Virus record (IMG/VR): IMGVR_UViG_3300048921_000583
Span: 1-34,210 of that record
Direction: 5' to 3' (one strand)
Length of the DNA stretch: 34,210 bases
From: a virus
Below, piece after piece: positions 1-6,747 of the stretch. The notes below the pieces were generated by a model that did not search any database, was not told the origin of the DNA, and saw nothing but the letters and a program-made list of their open reading frames with translations. Within the stretch, counting starts at the first letter, position 1; each line of letters begins with the position of its first letter. Made by a program: the position numbers and the translations under genes.

Positions 1-360
1 ATGTCGACCAAGCGTAAGTTTCATATCCCGTCGGACGCCGAAGACGCGGCACTGACGCGAGCTGCGGAAGGCGATGCCGACAACCCGCCCCTTACCGATG
101 CGCAACTGAACCACATGCAGCCGGCTCGGGATGTTCTGCCGTCCCTCGTCGGCGACCAGACCGCCGAAGTCTTGCTGAAACGTCGCGGCCGGCCCGCAAC
201 GCCGACCGGTCAACATAAAGTGCATACGACGATTCGCCTCGATCCCGACCTGCTCGACGCGTTCAAGGACACGGGAGCCGGCTGGCAATCACGCATGAAT
301 GACGCCCTGCGCGAGTGGGCGAAATCACATGGCATGCTTCGCGGTCGCAAGCAGGTTTAA
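1..360 (+). CDS. BrnA-family antitoxin-like protein
   Basis: 119 aa, beginning at the first base of the window. The C-terminal part (about residues 75-112) has the BrnA/ribbon-helix-helix pattern: a beta strand (TTIRLDPDLLDAF), then KDTGAGWQSRMNDALREW. In known BrnTA type II toxin-antitoxin pairs BrnA binds and neutralises the RNase BrnT and represses the operon. BrnT normally lies immediately upstream, which is outside the window, so I cannot tell whether this is a full pair or an orphan antitoxin. The N-terminal ~70 residues are polar and include a basic KRRGRP segment. It is followed by a frameshifted small gene, the same type of neighbour that follows hicB near 32236. Domain assignment is good; function as a working antitoxin is inference. 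Confidence 0.75.
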   Translation: MSTKRKFHIPSDAEDAALTRAAEGDADNPPLTDAQLNHMQPARDVLPSLVGDQTAEVLLKRRGRPATPTGQHKVHTTIRLDPDLLDAFKDTGAGWQSRMNDALREWAKSHGMLRGRKQV

Positions 361-385
361 GAGCGTTAATCACTTGGGCGGCGCT

Positions 386-632
386 ATGGATCTGCCACAA
401 GCAGATGATGCAGACCCCGCCAGTGTATTCACGGCCGCGCTCGGTGTGCTGTTTCCAAACTTACATAGACAAGGCTGCACAACTCGCGGCCTGGGAGCCG
501 ATCACGGTCTTCATGTGGCTCATGATCGCGACAGACGTAGCGGGTAACGCCAGACACCTCCGTATCGGCCAATGGCTACAGTCAATGACCGAGGCGCCGA
601 CGCAGGTCAAACTAGCGGCGATTCAGGCGTAA
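386..632 (+). pseudogene. Frameshifted small phage-associated gene, copy 1
   Basis: Starting at ATG 386 the sequence reads MDLPQADDADPASVFTAALG and then leaves frame near 451-456. The rest of the protein continues in another frame as DKAAQLAAWEPI and runs to 632. A diverged copy lies at 32236-32465. Comparing the two shows an extra C in copy 1 (TTTCC at 452-456 against TTTC in copy 2), while copy 2 lacks a C elsewhere. Repairing both gives one ~76-82 aa protein with the same start in each. The family is unknown. The last third of copy 1 also diverges from copy 2. It sits between a BrnA-like gene and the tRNA-derived attachment core. Confidence 0.55.
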
Positions 633-640
633 TTTAGGTG
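631..640 (+). repeat. Possible integrase arm-type site, left side
   Basis: AATTTAGGTG, found again at 852-861. The wider match is AATTTAGGTGnAGTnC. The two copies flank the tRNA-Arg fragment at 696-740 in the same orientation. Repeated ~10-bp motifs on both sides of a tRNA-derived core are typical of arm-type binding sites of tyrosine integrases. The role is inferred from position only. Confidence 0.4.
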
Positions 641-695
641 AAGTTCGAAGGTAGCGGGGCCAGCAGCTAAAATCGCTGAAACCCTTACCAATAAT

Positions 696-740
696 TGGTG
701 CGCCCGGCTGGGATCGAACCAGCAACCCCTGCCTTCGGAG
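696..740 (-). other. Attachment-site core: 3' half of tRNA-Arg(CCG)
   Basis: Read on the minus strand this is the anticodon loop CTCCGAA (anticodon CCG, 740-734), the 3' anticodon stem GGCAG, a variable loop, the T arm GCTGG-TTCGATC-CCAGC, the 3' acceptor strand CGGGCGC, discriminator A and CCA (698-696). The 5' half is absent: the bases before the loop do not pair with the anticodon stem, and no D arm or 5' acceptor strand follows. The break falls exactly at the anticodon loop, a standard crossover site for tyrosine integrases. The element whose end this marks should extend to the right of 740, with an intact tRNA-Arg at its far end beyond the window. A perfect CCAAT-A-ATTGG dyad (688-698) overlaps the CCA end. 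Confidence 0.8.
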
Positions 741-844
741 GAGTAAAACCGTGAGCAACTCCCTTTAAAATCAAAGCCTTACACGACTCGCGCAATCCAA
801 AACCAAGGCTGTACACGGGCATTCAAGCTGAAACCGGCCTACTC

Positions 845-861
845 TAGGTGCAATTTAGGTG
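845..861 (+). repeat. Possible integrase arm-type sites, tandem pair
   Basis: Two TAGGTG motifs (845-850 and 856-861) lie 11 bp apart, about one helical turn. The second is part of AATTTAGGTG (852-861), identical to 631-640 on the other side of the tRNA fragment. Tandem arm-type integrase sites often have this spacing. The rest of 741-1017 holds no gene that I can support. It contains a GTGTACAC palindrome (964-971), which may be part of the promoter or operator of the operon starting at 1018. Confidence 0.4.
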
Positions 862-1017
862 TAGTACCTGCACAACGCGATCGGTCGCTAAGCCTTCTCC
901 AGCAGTTTTCATGAGCGTCGGCCCCGCATAGGGAACTCCCGACGACATAGACTGTCCACTTTTGTGTACACTAAACGTTAACTTGCTAGCACCCAAGACT
1001 TTTACGGAAATGAATAG

Positions 1018-1806
1018 ATGACTACTGCAACGCTCGGCACATGGCGTAATCCCCCACTCGCCTACGTTGTTGCTGAGCTGGTGATTTCGCCCCATTATTC
1101 GATCGGAACCGCAATCCCGGCGATCCAAGACGCCCTGAGGTCGCAGTATCCGCGAACTGTAGAGGCCACCGAGCTATATCTAGACGGCAGTGCGACGCCG
1201 ACACCATCCCCTGCGTGGCGCCTTCTCTCTGAAGATCAAACGAGAGGCGTTCAAGTTGGGGCGAGGGCGCTTAGCCTTCATGCGACCAGCTACAGCGGTT
1301 CGGGGAGTTTTATGGAGCAGTGGAACCAAGTTCTGAATGCGCTCGGCATGGCTAATTTGCGCCCCTTCGCCGAGCGAGCAGGCCTTCGTTTCATCGATCT
1401 CATAGTCCCGAGCGAGGGTCAATCTACGCATGAATACCTTGCATCGCCGCTACAGGGTATGGCTTCGCCGACGGGTGCAGAAACCCAGCATTGCATGTGG
1501 ATTTCCTCCTACCAAATCGATGGCGTAACAGTTAACATCCGAACAGCGACTCCATCCCCAGCTGGGGCGCTATGGCCACCGAACTTCAACGCATTACCAT
1601 TACAGAAACCTACGGTACTATCGGCTGCGGAAAACGCGCTGCAAAATGGCCAGCGAATTGGTTTCATCGACACTGATTGTCTTTCCGAAATACAAAAGGT
1701 GTTCGATCCAGCCGAGGTGGGAACTGTCTATTCCAAGCTGCACGAGAAGATGTCCAAGACATTCGGGACTTTGATATCCGACTTGGCGAAAAAGGAGTGG
1801 ATGTGA
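1018..1806 (+). CDS. TIGR04255 family protein
   Basis: 262 aa. The N-terminal half matches the sporadically distributed TIGR04255 family: a proline-led start (PPLAYVVAELVIS), then a helix ending in LRSQYPR, a W-x-L-S segment, VQVGARALSLHATSY, a SFMEQWNQVLNAL helix and the family's GLRFIDLI motif (residues about 120-130). No catalytic residues are known for the family, whose function is undetermined; members are often found in accessory islands. ATG 1018 follows a GGAAA that can serve as ribosome-binding site. It is the first gene of a tight three-gene operon: its stop overlaps the GTG start of the next gene (ATGTGA). GC content is clearly lower than in the phage structural genes. A role in phage or plasmid defence is conjecture. 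Confidence 0.75.
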   Translation: MTTATLGTWRNPPLAYVVAELVISPHYSIGTAIPAIQDALRSQYPRTVEATELYLDGSATPTPSPAWRLLSEDQTRGVQVGARALSLHATSYSGSGSFMEQWNQVLNALGMANLRPFAERAGLRFIDLIVPSEGQSTHEYLASPLQGMASPTGAETQHCMWISSYQIDGVTVNIRTATPSPAGALWPPNFNALPLQKPTVLSAAENALQNGQRIGFIDTDCLSEIQKVFDPAEVGTVYSKLHEKMSKTFGTLISDLAKKEWM

Positions 1807-2570
1807 GCCACACCAATAGCATCATCACAGATGGGCGAGAACGGAGCACCAAGGCCATGTTGCACACCCGGCCCGTCACCCATTTGATCCAATCGACGCC
1901 ACTGGCGCAACGCGATCGAATTGAGTTAGATGATCCGTGGGCAAGACAGATCGTCTCGACGCACCAGAGAACGGCAACGTCTAAATTCGAGATATTTGAC
2001 GCCCAGTGGGGTACTGCGTCAAACCAACGGGTGTTTGTCGCGAAGGACAACCATATTTACGTACGGTGGTTCGAGTTTTGGTCGCGTGCGACCGGCGGCA
2101 TTCACACAGGTAATGTACGAGCGGCCCTGCCGAGAAAAGCGATGTCGGCGGCGCAGCTGCGCATCAATCAATTGACGTTGATTCAATCAGCATTTGGCCT
2201 CCCGATCCAGACCTTGGCCGAAGTTCTTTCCGTTTCCCGAGCACAGATTTATAAATGGCTGGATATATCAAACAACCTCACTTTGCAGGAAGGTAGCCAT
2301 CAGCGCATGTCGATCATCGGTCGACTTGCAACCAAGTGGAAAGAGCTTTCGAATACACCGTTGAGTCGGCTGGCGCGCGAACCGCTGGCGGACGGCAGCA
2401 CTGTCCTTCAGCGATTGTGTGGCGAAACGATAGACGAAGCGGCCGCTGGAAAGGCATTCGTTGAGCTGGCGCACCGGTTGGTGGGACTTCAGAAGTCCGC
2501 GAGCCGGCAAATGGTTGAGAAGGGCTACACGCGTCGACCTTCACGCCGATCGCTACCCTCGGATGAGTGA
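1803..2570 (+). CDS. Helix-turn-helix protein of the TIGR04255 operon
   Basis: 255 aa from GTG 1803, which overlaps the stop of the preceding gene and so suggests translational coupling; an upstream in-frame start at 1677 would overlap that gene by 130 bases and is less likely. The N-terminal ~110 residues resemble no family I know. Residues about 133-155 form a clear helix-turn-helix (LPIQTLAEVLSVSRAQIYKWL), followed by a helical region with PLSRLAREPLADGSTVLQRL, which resembles the ligand- or partner-binding tail of Xre-like antitoxins and regulators. It may regulate the operon or act as partner of the TIGR04255 protein. HTH assignment is firm; role is inferred. Confidence 0.75.
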   Translation: MSHTNSIITDGRERSTKAMLHTRPVTHLIQSTPLAQRDRIELDDPWARQIVSTHQRTATSKFEIFDAQWGTASNQRVFVAKDNHIYVRWFEFWSRATGGIHTGNVRAALPRKAMSAAQLRINQLTLIQSAFGLPIQTLAEVLSVSRAQIYKWLDISNNLTLQEGSHQRMSIIGRLATKWKELSNTPLSRLAREPLADGSTVLQRLCGETIDEAAAGKAFVELAHRLVGLQKSASRQMVEKGYTRRPSRRSLPSDE

Positions 2571-2579
2571 GGACGCAGA

Positions 2580-3419
2580 TTGTCGACAACACCGATCGGC
2601 TTTCAAATTGCAGCTCGCGGCTGGAGCTCCGGATCAGTGCTTCCTCACGAAGCTGCTGAGGAACTGAAGAAGTATCTCGCCCACCCTGGCGTTGGCTATA
2701 TGCCCTGCATAGGGAAAGACGACTGGCTCGTGGTCGTGTCTCAAACTTGCGACGTGCTTGCCCGCACGTTGTCAGCCGAACCGTTCGTGGAAATCCTCCA
2801 CTGTCGCTCCCCGGACGGTGGAAAAGTCAGATCCCAGTATGCGAGATTCAGGTCCACTCGGCTCATCGACTTTCGTCCAAATCGCACGACCCACGCTGAG
2901 CTGGTCCTGAGTGCTCACGCAACAGCTAATAGATACGTCGTCCCGCGTGAAACTCTTGTCGGCATAGATCCGGATCCAGAAAGGCGACTCGACAACGTTG
3001 CGGTACAAAAGCTTGCAGCGTGGTATGCGTTGCGTTTCTCCCGTCCGGCATGGCCCGACAACTTCGTCACGCGCATATCGAAGGATGCAAAGGAACGGCT
3101 CGAACAGATCGTCAGCGACCTCGGGGATGATCTCGAAATCCGAATAGCAATCGCTCAAAGAGATGAGGAGCTTCCCTCAACCACGCACTATAGGGTCGCA
3201 GTGTGGTTCGTCGTCGACGCGGTGGTCTGGGAGGACGATCCAGCAATGCGAGCAAATGCGACATCTTCCTTCGGCAAATTCACGTCCGAACTCGCCTCAT
3301 GTCACGGCATCGAAATCGATTTCGACGTCAGCAATGTCGCGTCCGGTGACGACTTCACTTGGCAGCAGCGGGAGTCGACAGACGAATGGAATTTCGCAAA
3401 CCTGAGCCATGCGGAATAG
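2580..3419 (+). CDS. Unrecognised protein, third gene of the TIGR04255 operon
   Basis: 279 aa from TTG 2580. The start is supported by GAGG at 2569-2572, seven bases upstream and partly within the previous stop region. The gene begins 9 bases after the HTH gene ends. The N-terminus holds a hydrophobic strand followed by SQTCDV (residues about 54-59) and EPFVEILHC (67-75); the Cys and Asp in the first motif look like conserved functional positions, but I cannot name the family. The remainder is mixed alpha/beta with many acidic residues. There is no signal peptide or membrane segment, so it is probably cytoplasmic. Codon use and GC resemble the two upstream genes, implying transfer as one unit. 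Confidence 0.7.
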   Translation: MSTTPIGFQIAARGWSSGSVLPHEAAEELKKYLAHPGVGYMPCIGKDDWLVVVSQTCDVLARTLSAEPFVEILHCRSPDGGKVRSQYARFRSTRLIDFRPNRTTHAELVLSAHATANRYVVPRETLVGIDPDPERRLDNVAVQKLAAWYALRFSRPAWPDNFVTRISKDAKERLEQIVSDLGDDLEIRIAIAQRDEELPSTTHYRVAVWFVVDAVVWEDDPAMRANATSSFGKFTSELASCHGIEIDFDVSNVASGDDFTWQQRESTDEWNFANLSHAE

Positions 3420-3782
3420 CTGTACGTCTGCAAATTGCAATTAGACAGTGCATTAGCCAGATGCCTGAACGATGTATCCAAATTCTTCGAAACCGAGCAA
3501 GTTCAGGGGCAGGTTGCTAGATCAACTAACGCTTGAACCTACACGCAGTCGTTACGCGGCATGCATCAAAACGCATCTATTTTCGATGCGATGAACCTCT
3601 CGGAAGGCCTGACACCACGGGCAACAGGCCGGTGGAATAGGCGCGTGAAAACCGAAGACCTAAGAGAATGGGCTAGGCGCGGAGGGGACTGCAGTTCGGA
3701 TCAGCTCGGCGCCACCTCAGATGGTCAGCGGCCGCTCCTTCCACTCAACGTTTCTGGTTTATCAAGCAGGCGCTGAAAACTG
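3420..3782 (+). other. Intergenic stretch without a supportable gene
   Basis: Between the TIGR04255 operon and the methyltransferase promoter. The one open frame of note (3561-3776, 71 aa) has no domain, no good ribosome-binding site and a protein-unlike composition, so I do not call it. No repeat or RNA gene was recognised. Confidence 0.5.
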
Positions 3783-3815
3783 TTGGTAACGGGACAGACC
3801 TGGGTCATAATGTCC
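3783..3815 (+). promoter_or_regulatory. Methyltransferase promoter with CCTGG and a GGACA/TGTCC inverted repeat
   Basis: TTGGTA (3783-3788), 17 bases, CATAAT (3806-3811) makes a good sigma70-type promoter 32 bases before the methyltransferase start. The spacer contains CCTGG (3799-3803), the predicted target of the enzyme encoded downstream. An inverted repeat GGACA (3792-3796) and TGTCC (3811-3815) overlaps the promoter, and a second dyad GACC-TG-GGTC lies at 3797-3806. The related enzymes M.SsoII and M.EcoRII repress their own genes through an N-terminal HTH; for M.SsoII the operator is, from memory, an inverted repeat with GGACA/TGTCC arms. Autoregulation here is therefore a reasonable inference. 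Confidence 0.6.
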
Positions 3816-3843
3816 GCTAGTTTACCCAGCGAGACCTAAATAC

Positions 3844-5109
3844 ATGACCCAAGCGGAACCCCTAGAACTTCTAAAACAAGCCCGAAATCGTTTCAGTCAG
3901 CGGGAAATTGCTGAACGAGTCGGTAGAAACGCGAAGACGATCGGTCGCTGGGAAAATGGGAAGACACCCTGTCCGGCTATGTTGGAACCGGCGTTACGCG
4001 ACATGCTTGACACCCCAACATTGATCCGGCCTGCAACGGAGCAAAGATTTCGCGTAGTTGACCTCTTCGCTGGAATAGGCGGAATCCGAATGGGATTTGA
4101 GACCCACGGAGCCGAATGCGTCTTTACCAGCGAATGGAACGATTTCTCCAAGAAAACTTACCTAGAGAACTATGGAGAGCGGCATCCGTTCGTAGGCGAC
4201 ATTGTGCCCTTCCCGGCAGAGCAGGTCCCCTCGCATGATGTGTTGCTTGCGGGGTTTCCTTGCCAGCCTTTCAGTATTGCAGGCGTTAGCAAGAAAAACT
4301 CGCTAGGTCGGCCACACGGTTTCGAATGCACCACCCAAGGGACGTTATTTTTTGACGTAGCGCGAATCATTGCGACGAAGCGACCCGCTGCTTTCCTCTT
4401 GGAAAATGTTAAAAATCTCTTGTCCCATGACAAGGGCAACACTTTCAAAGTGATTCTCCAAACGTTGCGCGAGGAGCTTGGTTATCACGTTCACTATAAG
4501 GTAGTGGATGGCCAGCACTTTACGCCGCAGCACCGTGAGCGAATCATCATCGTCGGATTTCGGGAGAAGGTCGGATTTTCTTGGGACGATTTACGTCTGC
4601 CAGTAGAGGGTCCGCTGCTGAGATCGATATTGCATAAGACTGACGGCAGCGAGCCCGTGTTGCCGTGGGATGAGGAACGTTTCTTTGCGCACAGCAAACA
4701 ATCAGTGCAGGCCAAATACACGCTGACGCCAAAACTGTGGGAGTACCTCAAGGGTTACGCCGACAAACATAAGGCAGCTGGAAACGGGTTTGGGTTTGGT
4801 ATGGCGTACGAAGACAGTGTGACGCGAACCCTATCCGCTCGCTATTACAAGGACGGTTCCGAAATTCTCGTGTTCCGAGGCAAAGGCAAGCGCCCACGTA
4901 GGCTTACGCCGAGGGAATGTGCTCGATTGATGGGCTTCCCTGATACGTTCAAGATCCCTGTCAGCGACACCCAAGCCTACCGACAATTTGGCAATAGCGT
5001 CGTCATGCCGGTAATGCGGGAGGTCGCACGGATTATGGTCCCCCATGTCCGCGAACTGATTGAGCTTCAGCGCGAGGGCACTCAACAAACACTACCGCTT
5101 TTTGCCTGA
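3844..5109 (+). CDS. Dcm/EcoRII-like DNA (cytosine-5) methyltransferase with N-terminal HTH
   Basis: 421 aa. Residues about 18-45 form an XRE-type HTH ([20 protein letters not shown]). The catalytic domain starts with motif I DLFAGIGG (73-80), then motif [10 protein letters not shown] with catalytic Cys140, motif VI LLENVKN (186-192), motif VIII QHRER (229-233), and near the C-terminus [16 protein letters not shown] and QFGNSVV (motifs IX-X). Long stretches match E. coli Dcm ([32 protein letters not shown]), so methylation of the inner cytosine of CCWGG is the best prediction. It protects the host and prophage from the EcoRII-like nuclease encoded at 6748. The stop overlaps the vsr start by one base. 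The HTH probably represses its own promoter. GC is lower than in the phage genes. Confidence 0.93.
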   Translation: MTQAEPLELLKQARNRFSQREIAERVGRNAKTIGRWENGKTPCPAMLEPALRDMLDTPTLIRPATEQRFRVVDLFAGIGGIRMGFETHGAECVFTSEWNDFSKKTYLENYGERHPFVGDIVPFPAEQVPSHDVLLAGFPCQPFSIAGVSKKNSLGRPHGFECTTQGTLFFDVARIIATKRPAAFLLENVKNLLSHDKGNTFKVILQTLREELGYHVHYKVVDGQHFTPQHRERIIIVGFREKVGFSWDDLRLPVEGPLLRSILHKTDGSEPVLPWDEERFFAHSKQSVQAKYTLTPKLWEYLKGYADKHKAAGNGFGFGMAYEDSVTRTLSARYYKDGSEILVFRGKGKRPRRLTPRECARLMGFPDTFKIPVSDTQAYRQFGNSVVMPVMREVARIMVPHVRELIELQREGTQQTLPLFA

Positions 5110-5594
5110 TGGTAGACATTGTGGACGCGGCCACCCGTAGTCGGATGATGTCTGGCATACGGGGCCGCAACACTAAACCAGAGATCCTCGTCCGAAGCTT
5201 GCTGCACCGTGCGGGCTTTCGCTTTCGGCTTCACGCGGCAGCTCTACCCGGCAAACCAGACATCGTGATGCCGCGCCATCGAGTAGTTGTCTTCGTGCAT
5301 GGATGTTTTTGGCATGGGCATTGTTGCGCACTGTTCAGGTGGCCGAGTACCAGACCGGATTTTTGGCAAAAGAAAATCGGTCGCAATCGCGAAAATGACG
5401 ATCGAGCGCTGGATGCGCTGCTAGTCGCCGGTTGGCGTGTCGCAATCGTGTGGGAGTGCGCCCTGAAAGGGACCCGGAAATTGGACGACGCTGAGGTGAC
5501 GGCGCGTCTGTCTGAGTGGGTCCGCAACAGCCAAGACGCGTTCTACGAGATACGCGGAAACGAAGGCGCTCTGCGGTTAAAAAGCGAAACGTAA
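5109..5594 (+). CDS. vsr: Vsr: very short patch repair endonuclease
   Basis: 161 aa. It nicks DNA 5' of the T in T:G mismatches that arise when 5-methylcytosine deaminates, starting repair back to C. The family start is present (RSRMMSGIRGRNTKPE, where the N-terminal helix enters DNA), followed by PGKPDIVM with catalytic Asp51 and HGCFWHGH with His64 and His69, at the same positions as in E. coli Vsr. The WxxxI/WxVxIVWECAL segment is also typical. It is translationally coupled to the methyltransferase (ATG overlaps its TGA), as in dcm-vsr of E. coli. The 3' end overlaps a convergent gene by 52 bases; the last ~20 residues are variable in the family. Confidence 0.95.
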   Translation: MVDIVDAATRSRMMSGIRGRNTKPEILVRSLLHRAGFRFRLHAAALPGKPDIVMPRHRVVVFVHGCFWHGHCCALFRWPSTRPDFWQKKIGRNRENDDRALDALLVAGWRVAIVWECALKGTRKLDDAEVTARLSEWVRNSQDAFYEIRGNEGALRLKSET

Positions 5595-6685
5595 TCCATG
5601 CTTGGAGCATTATGCATTGTTCCATGCAAAAGTAGTTCAACCAGCTGTGCACGCCCTGCTTCACTCAAGCTCAACCCCTCGTTCAAAAGACGAATCTTTT
5701 CCCATTTGATGCTGGACTGCGTCCGCTCACCCACACGGTGGCCGCTGTCAGACCCTACGGTGCGAAGCGAAGCTCGTTCAAAGGCGTCACCATTGAGGTC
5801 TGCCGCGAGCCAAGTCCAATACGGATCCAGTCGACTATCGTTCAGCCAGGTGACCGGTGATTCAACCTTGTCCCATTTTGGCCCCACCAAAATGATGTGC
5901 AGGGTATTTATGTTCATCTGGCCCATTGTTTCGACCGTTGCAACATGTGGACGTTTATCCAAACCAAAGGACTTATTGGCTCCCATCGCAGGGTATTTTC
6001 GTTTGAATTCGACGCATCGGACGTCGCCGCTGGGTGTTAGGACAACCGCGTCCAAGTCCGTCCCGTCCATTCCGAGCCCTGGTCCCAAAACGCAGTTCAT
6101 AAATCGCCGTTGAATGGAAAGACCCACCAGCTCCTGGTGTAAGTCGGACTTGCGCAGCCAATCAAACGCAGTCGAGGCGCTTGCGGGATCAATGTTATCC
6201 ATAGGGCGCACCGGCCGGGCGCCTTTTCTAAGGGGAAGACGCGCAATAACCGTTTCCAGCTTCTCCCAATCTTTCCACGCGGAGCCCGTGTACCTAGAGG
6301 CGATGAATTCGTTGTGAACGGGCTCGTAGCGAACTCGAAAAACAACCGTTTCTCGTTTATACGGTTCAGCTCGAAAAGCCACCAGCCGCGCAAGCATCGC
6401 ATCGTCGCAAGCGTTCCAATCATCGTCATGGTCCATAACGCGGAACCAGAACAGCGGGTTGCGATATTTGTTGTAACCTAGATGCCACCCGAATGACACC
6501 GTCAGCCCTAAAACATTGTTGGCGATAGTCTTCAATCTAAATTTGAACATCATTTCAAAAACAAAAGCATCTATGCGTCGCTTACCTTCAGCAGCCAACT
6601 GTTCAATGACGTGCTCCGTGTTGTAGTGGGAAAGCTGCCCTGCTTGTAGTTTTTCGCAGATCGACAGCATGCGATTTTCTTGCAT
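5543..6685 (-). CDS. Putative PD-(D/E)XK nuclease-like protein in the RM locus
   Basis: 380 aa from ATG 6685, preceded by a GGGA-containing purine stretch; the frame also stays open to a TTG at 6742 (399 aa), but that would leave only 5 bases to the divergent restriction gene. The key region is DGTDLDAVVLTPSGDVRCVE followed by FKRK: a D, then ExK after ~13 residues, the usual arrangement of a PD-(D/E)XK metal site. Upstream lies a helical region with LHQELVGLSIQRRF. No sequence-specific family is recognised. It lies between vsr (convergent, 52-bp overlap) and the EcoRII-like gene (divergent), so it may be a second nuclease, a specificity or control factor, or an unrelated passenger. Nuclease activity is inferred only from the motif. 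Confidence 0.7.
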   Translation of the reverse strand: MQENRMLSICEKLQAGQLSHYNTEHVIEQLAAEGKRRIDAFVFEMMFKFRLKTIANNVLGLTVSFGWHLGYNKYRNPLFWFRVMDHDDDWNACDDAMLARLVAFRAEPYKRETVVFRVRYEPVHNEFIASRYTGSAWKDWEKLETVIARLPLRKGARPVRPMDNIDPASASTAFDWLRKSDLHQELVGLSIQRRFMNCVLGPGLGMDGTDLDAVVLTPSGDVRCVEFKRKYPAMGANKSFGLDKRPHVATVETMGQMNINTLHIILVGPKWDKVESPVTWLNDSRLDPYWTWLAADLNGDAFERASLRTVGSDSGHRVGERTQSSIKWEKIRLLNEGLSLSEAGRAQLVELLLHGTMHNAPSMDYVSLFNRRAPSFPRIS

Positions 6686-6747
6686 CTTTGGTCCCGTTTT
6701 TCCTTTGAGCGCCGCTACAATAACAGCATTTTCCAAAGACAAAGAAA

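Noticed and set aside
3561-3776. 71-aa plus-strand open frame before the methyltransferase
   Set aside because: No ribosome-binding site, no domain, unlikely composition.
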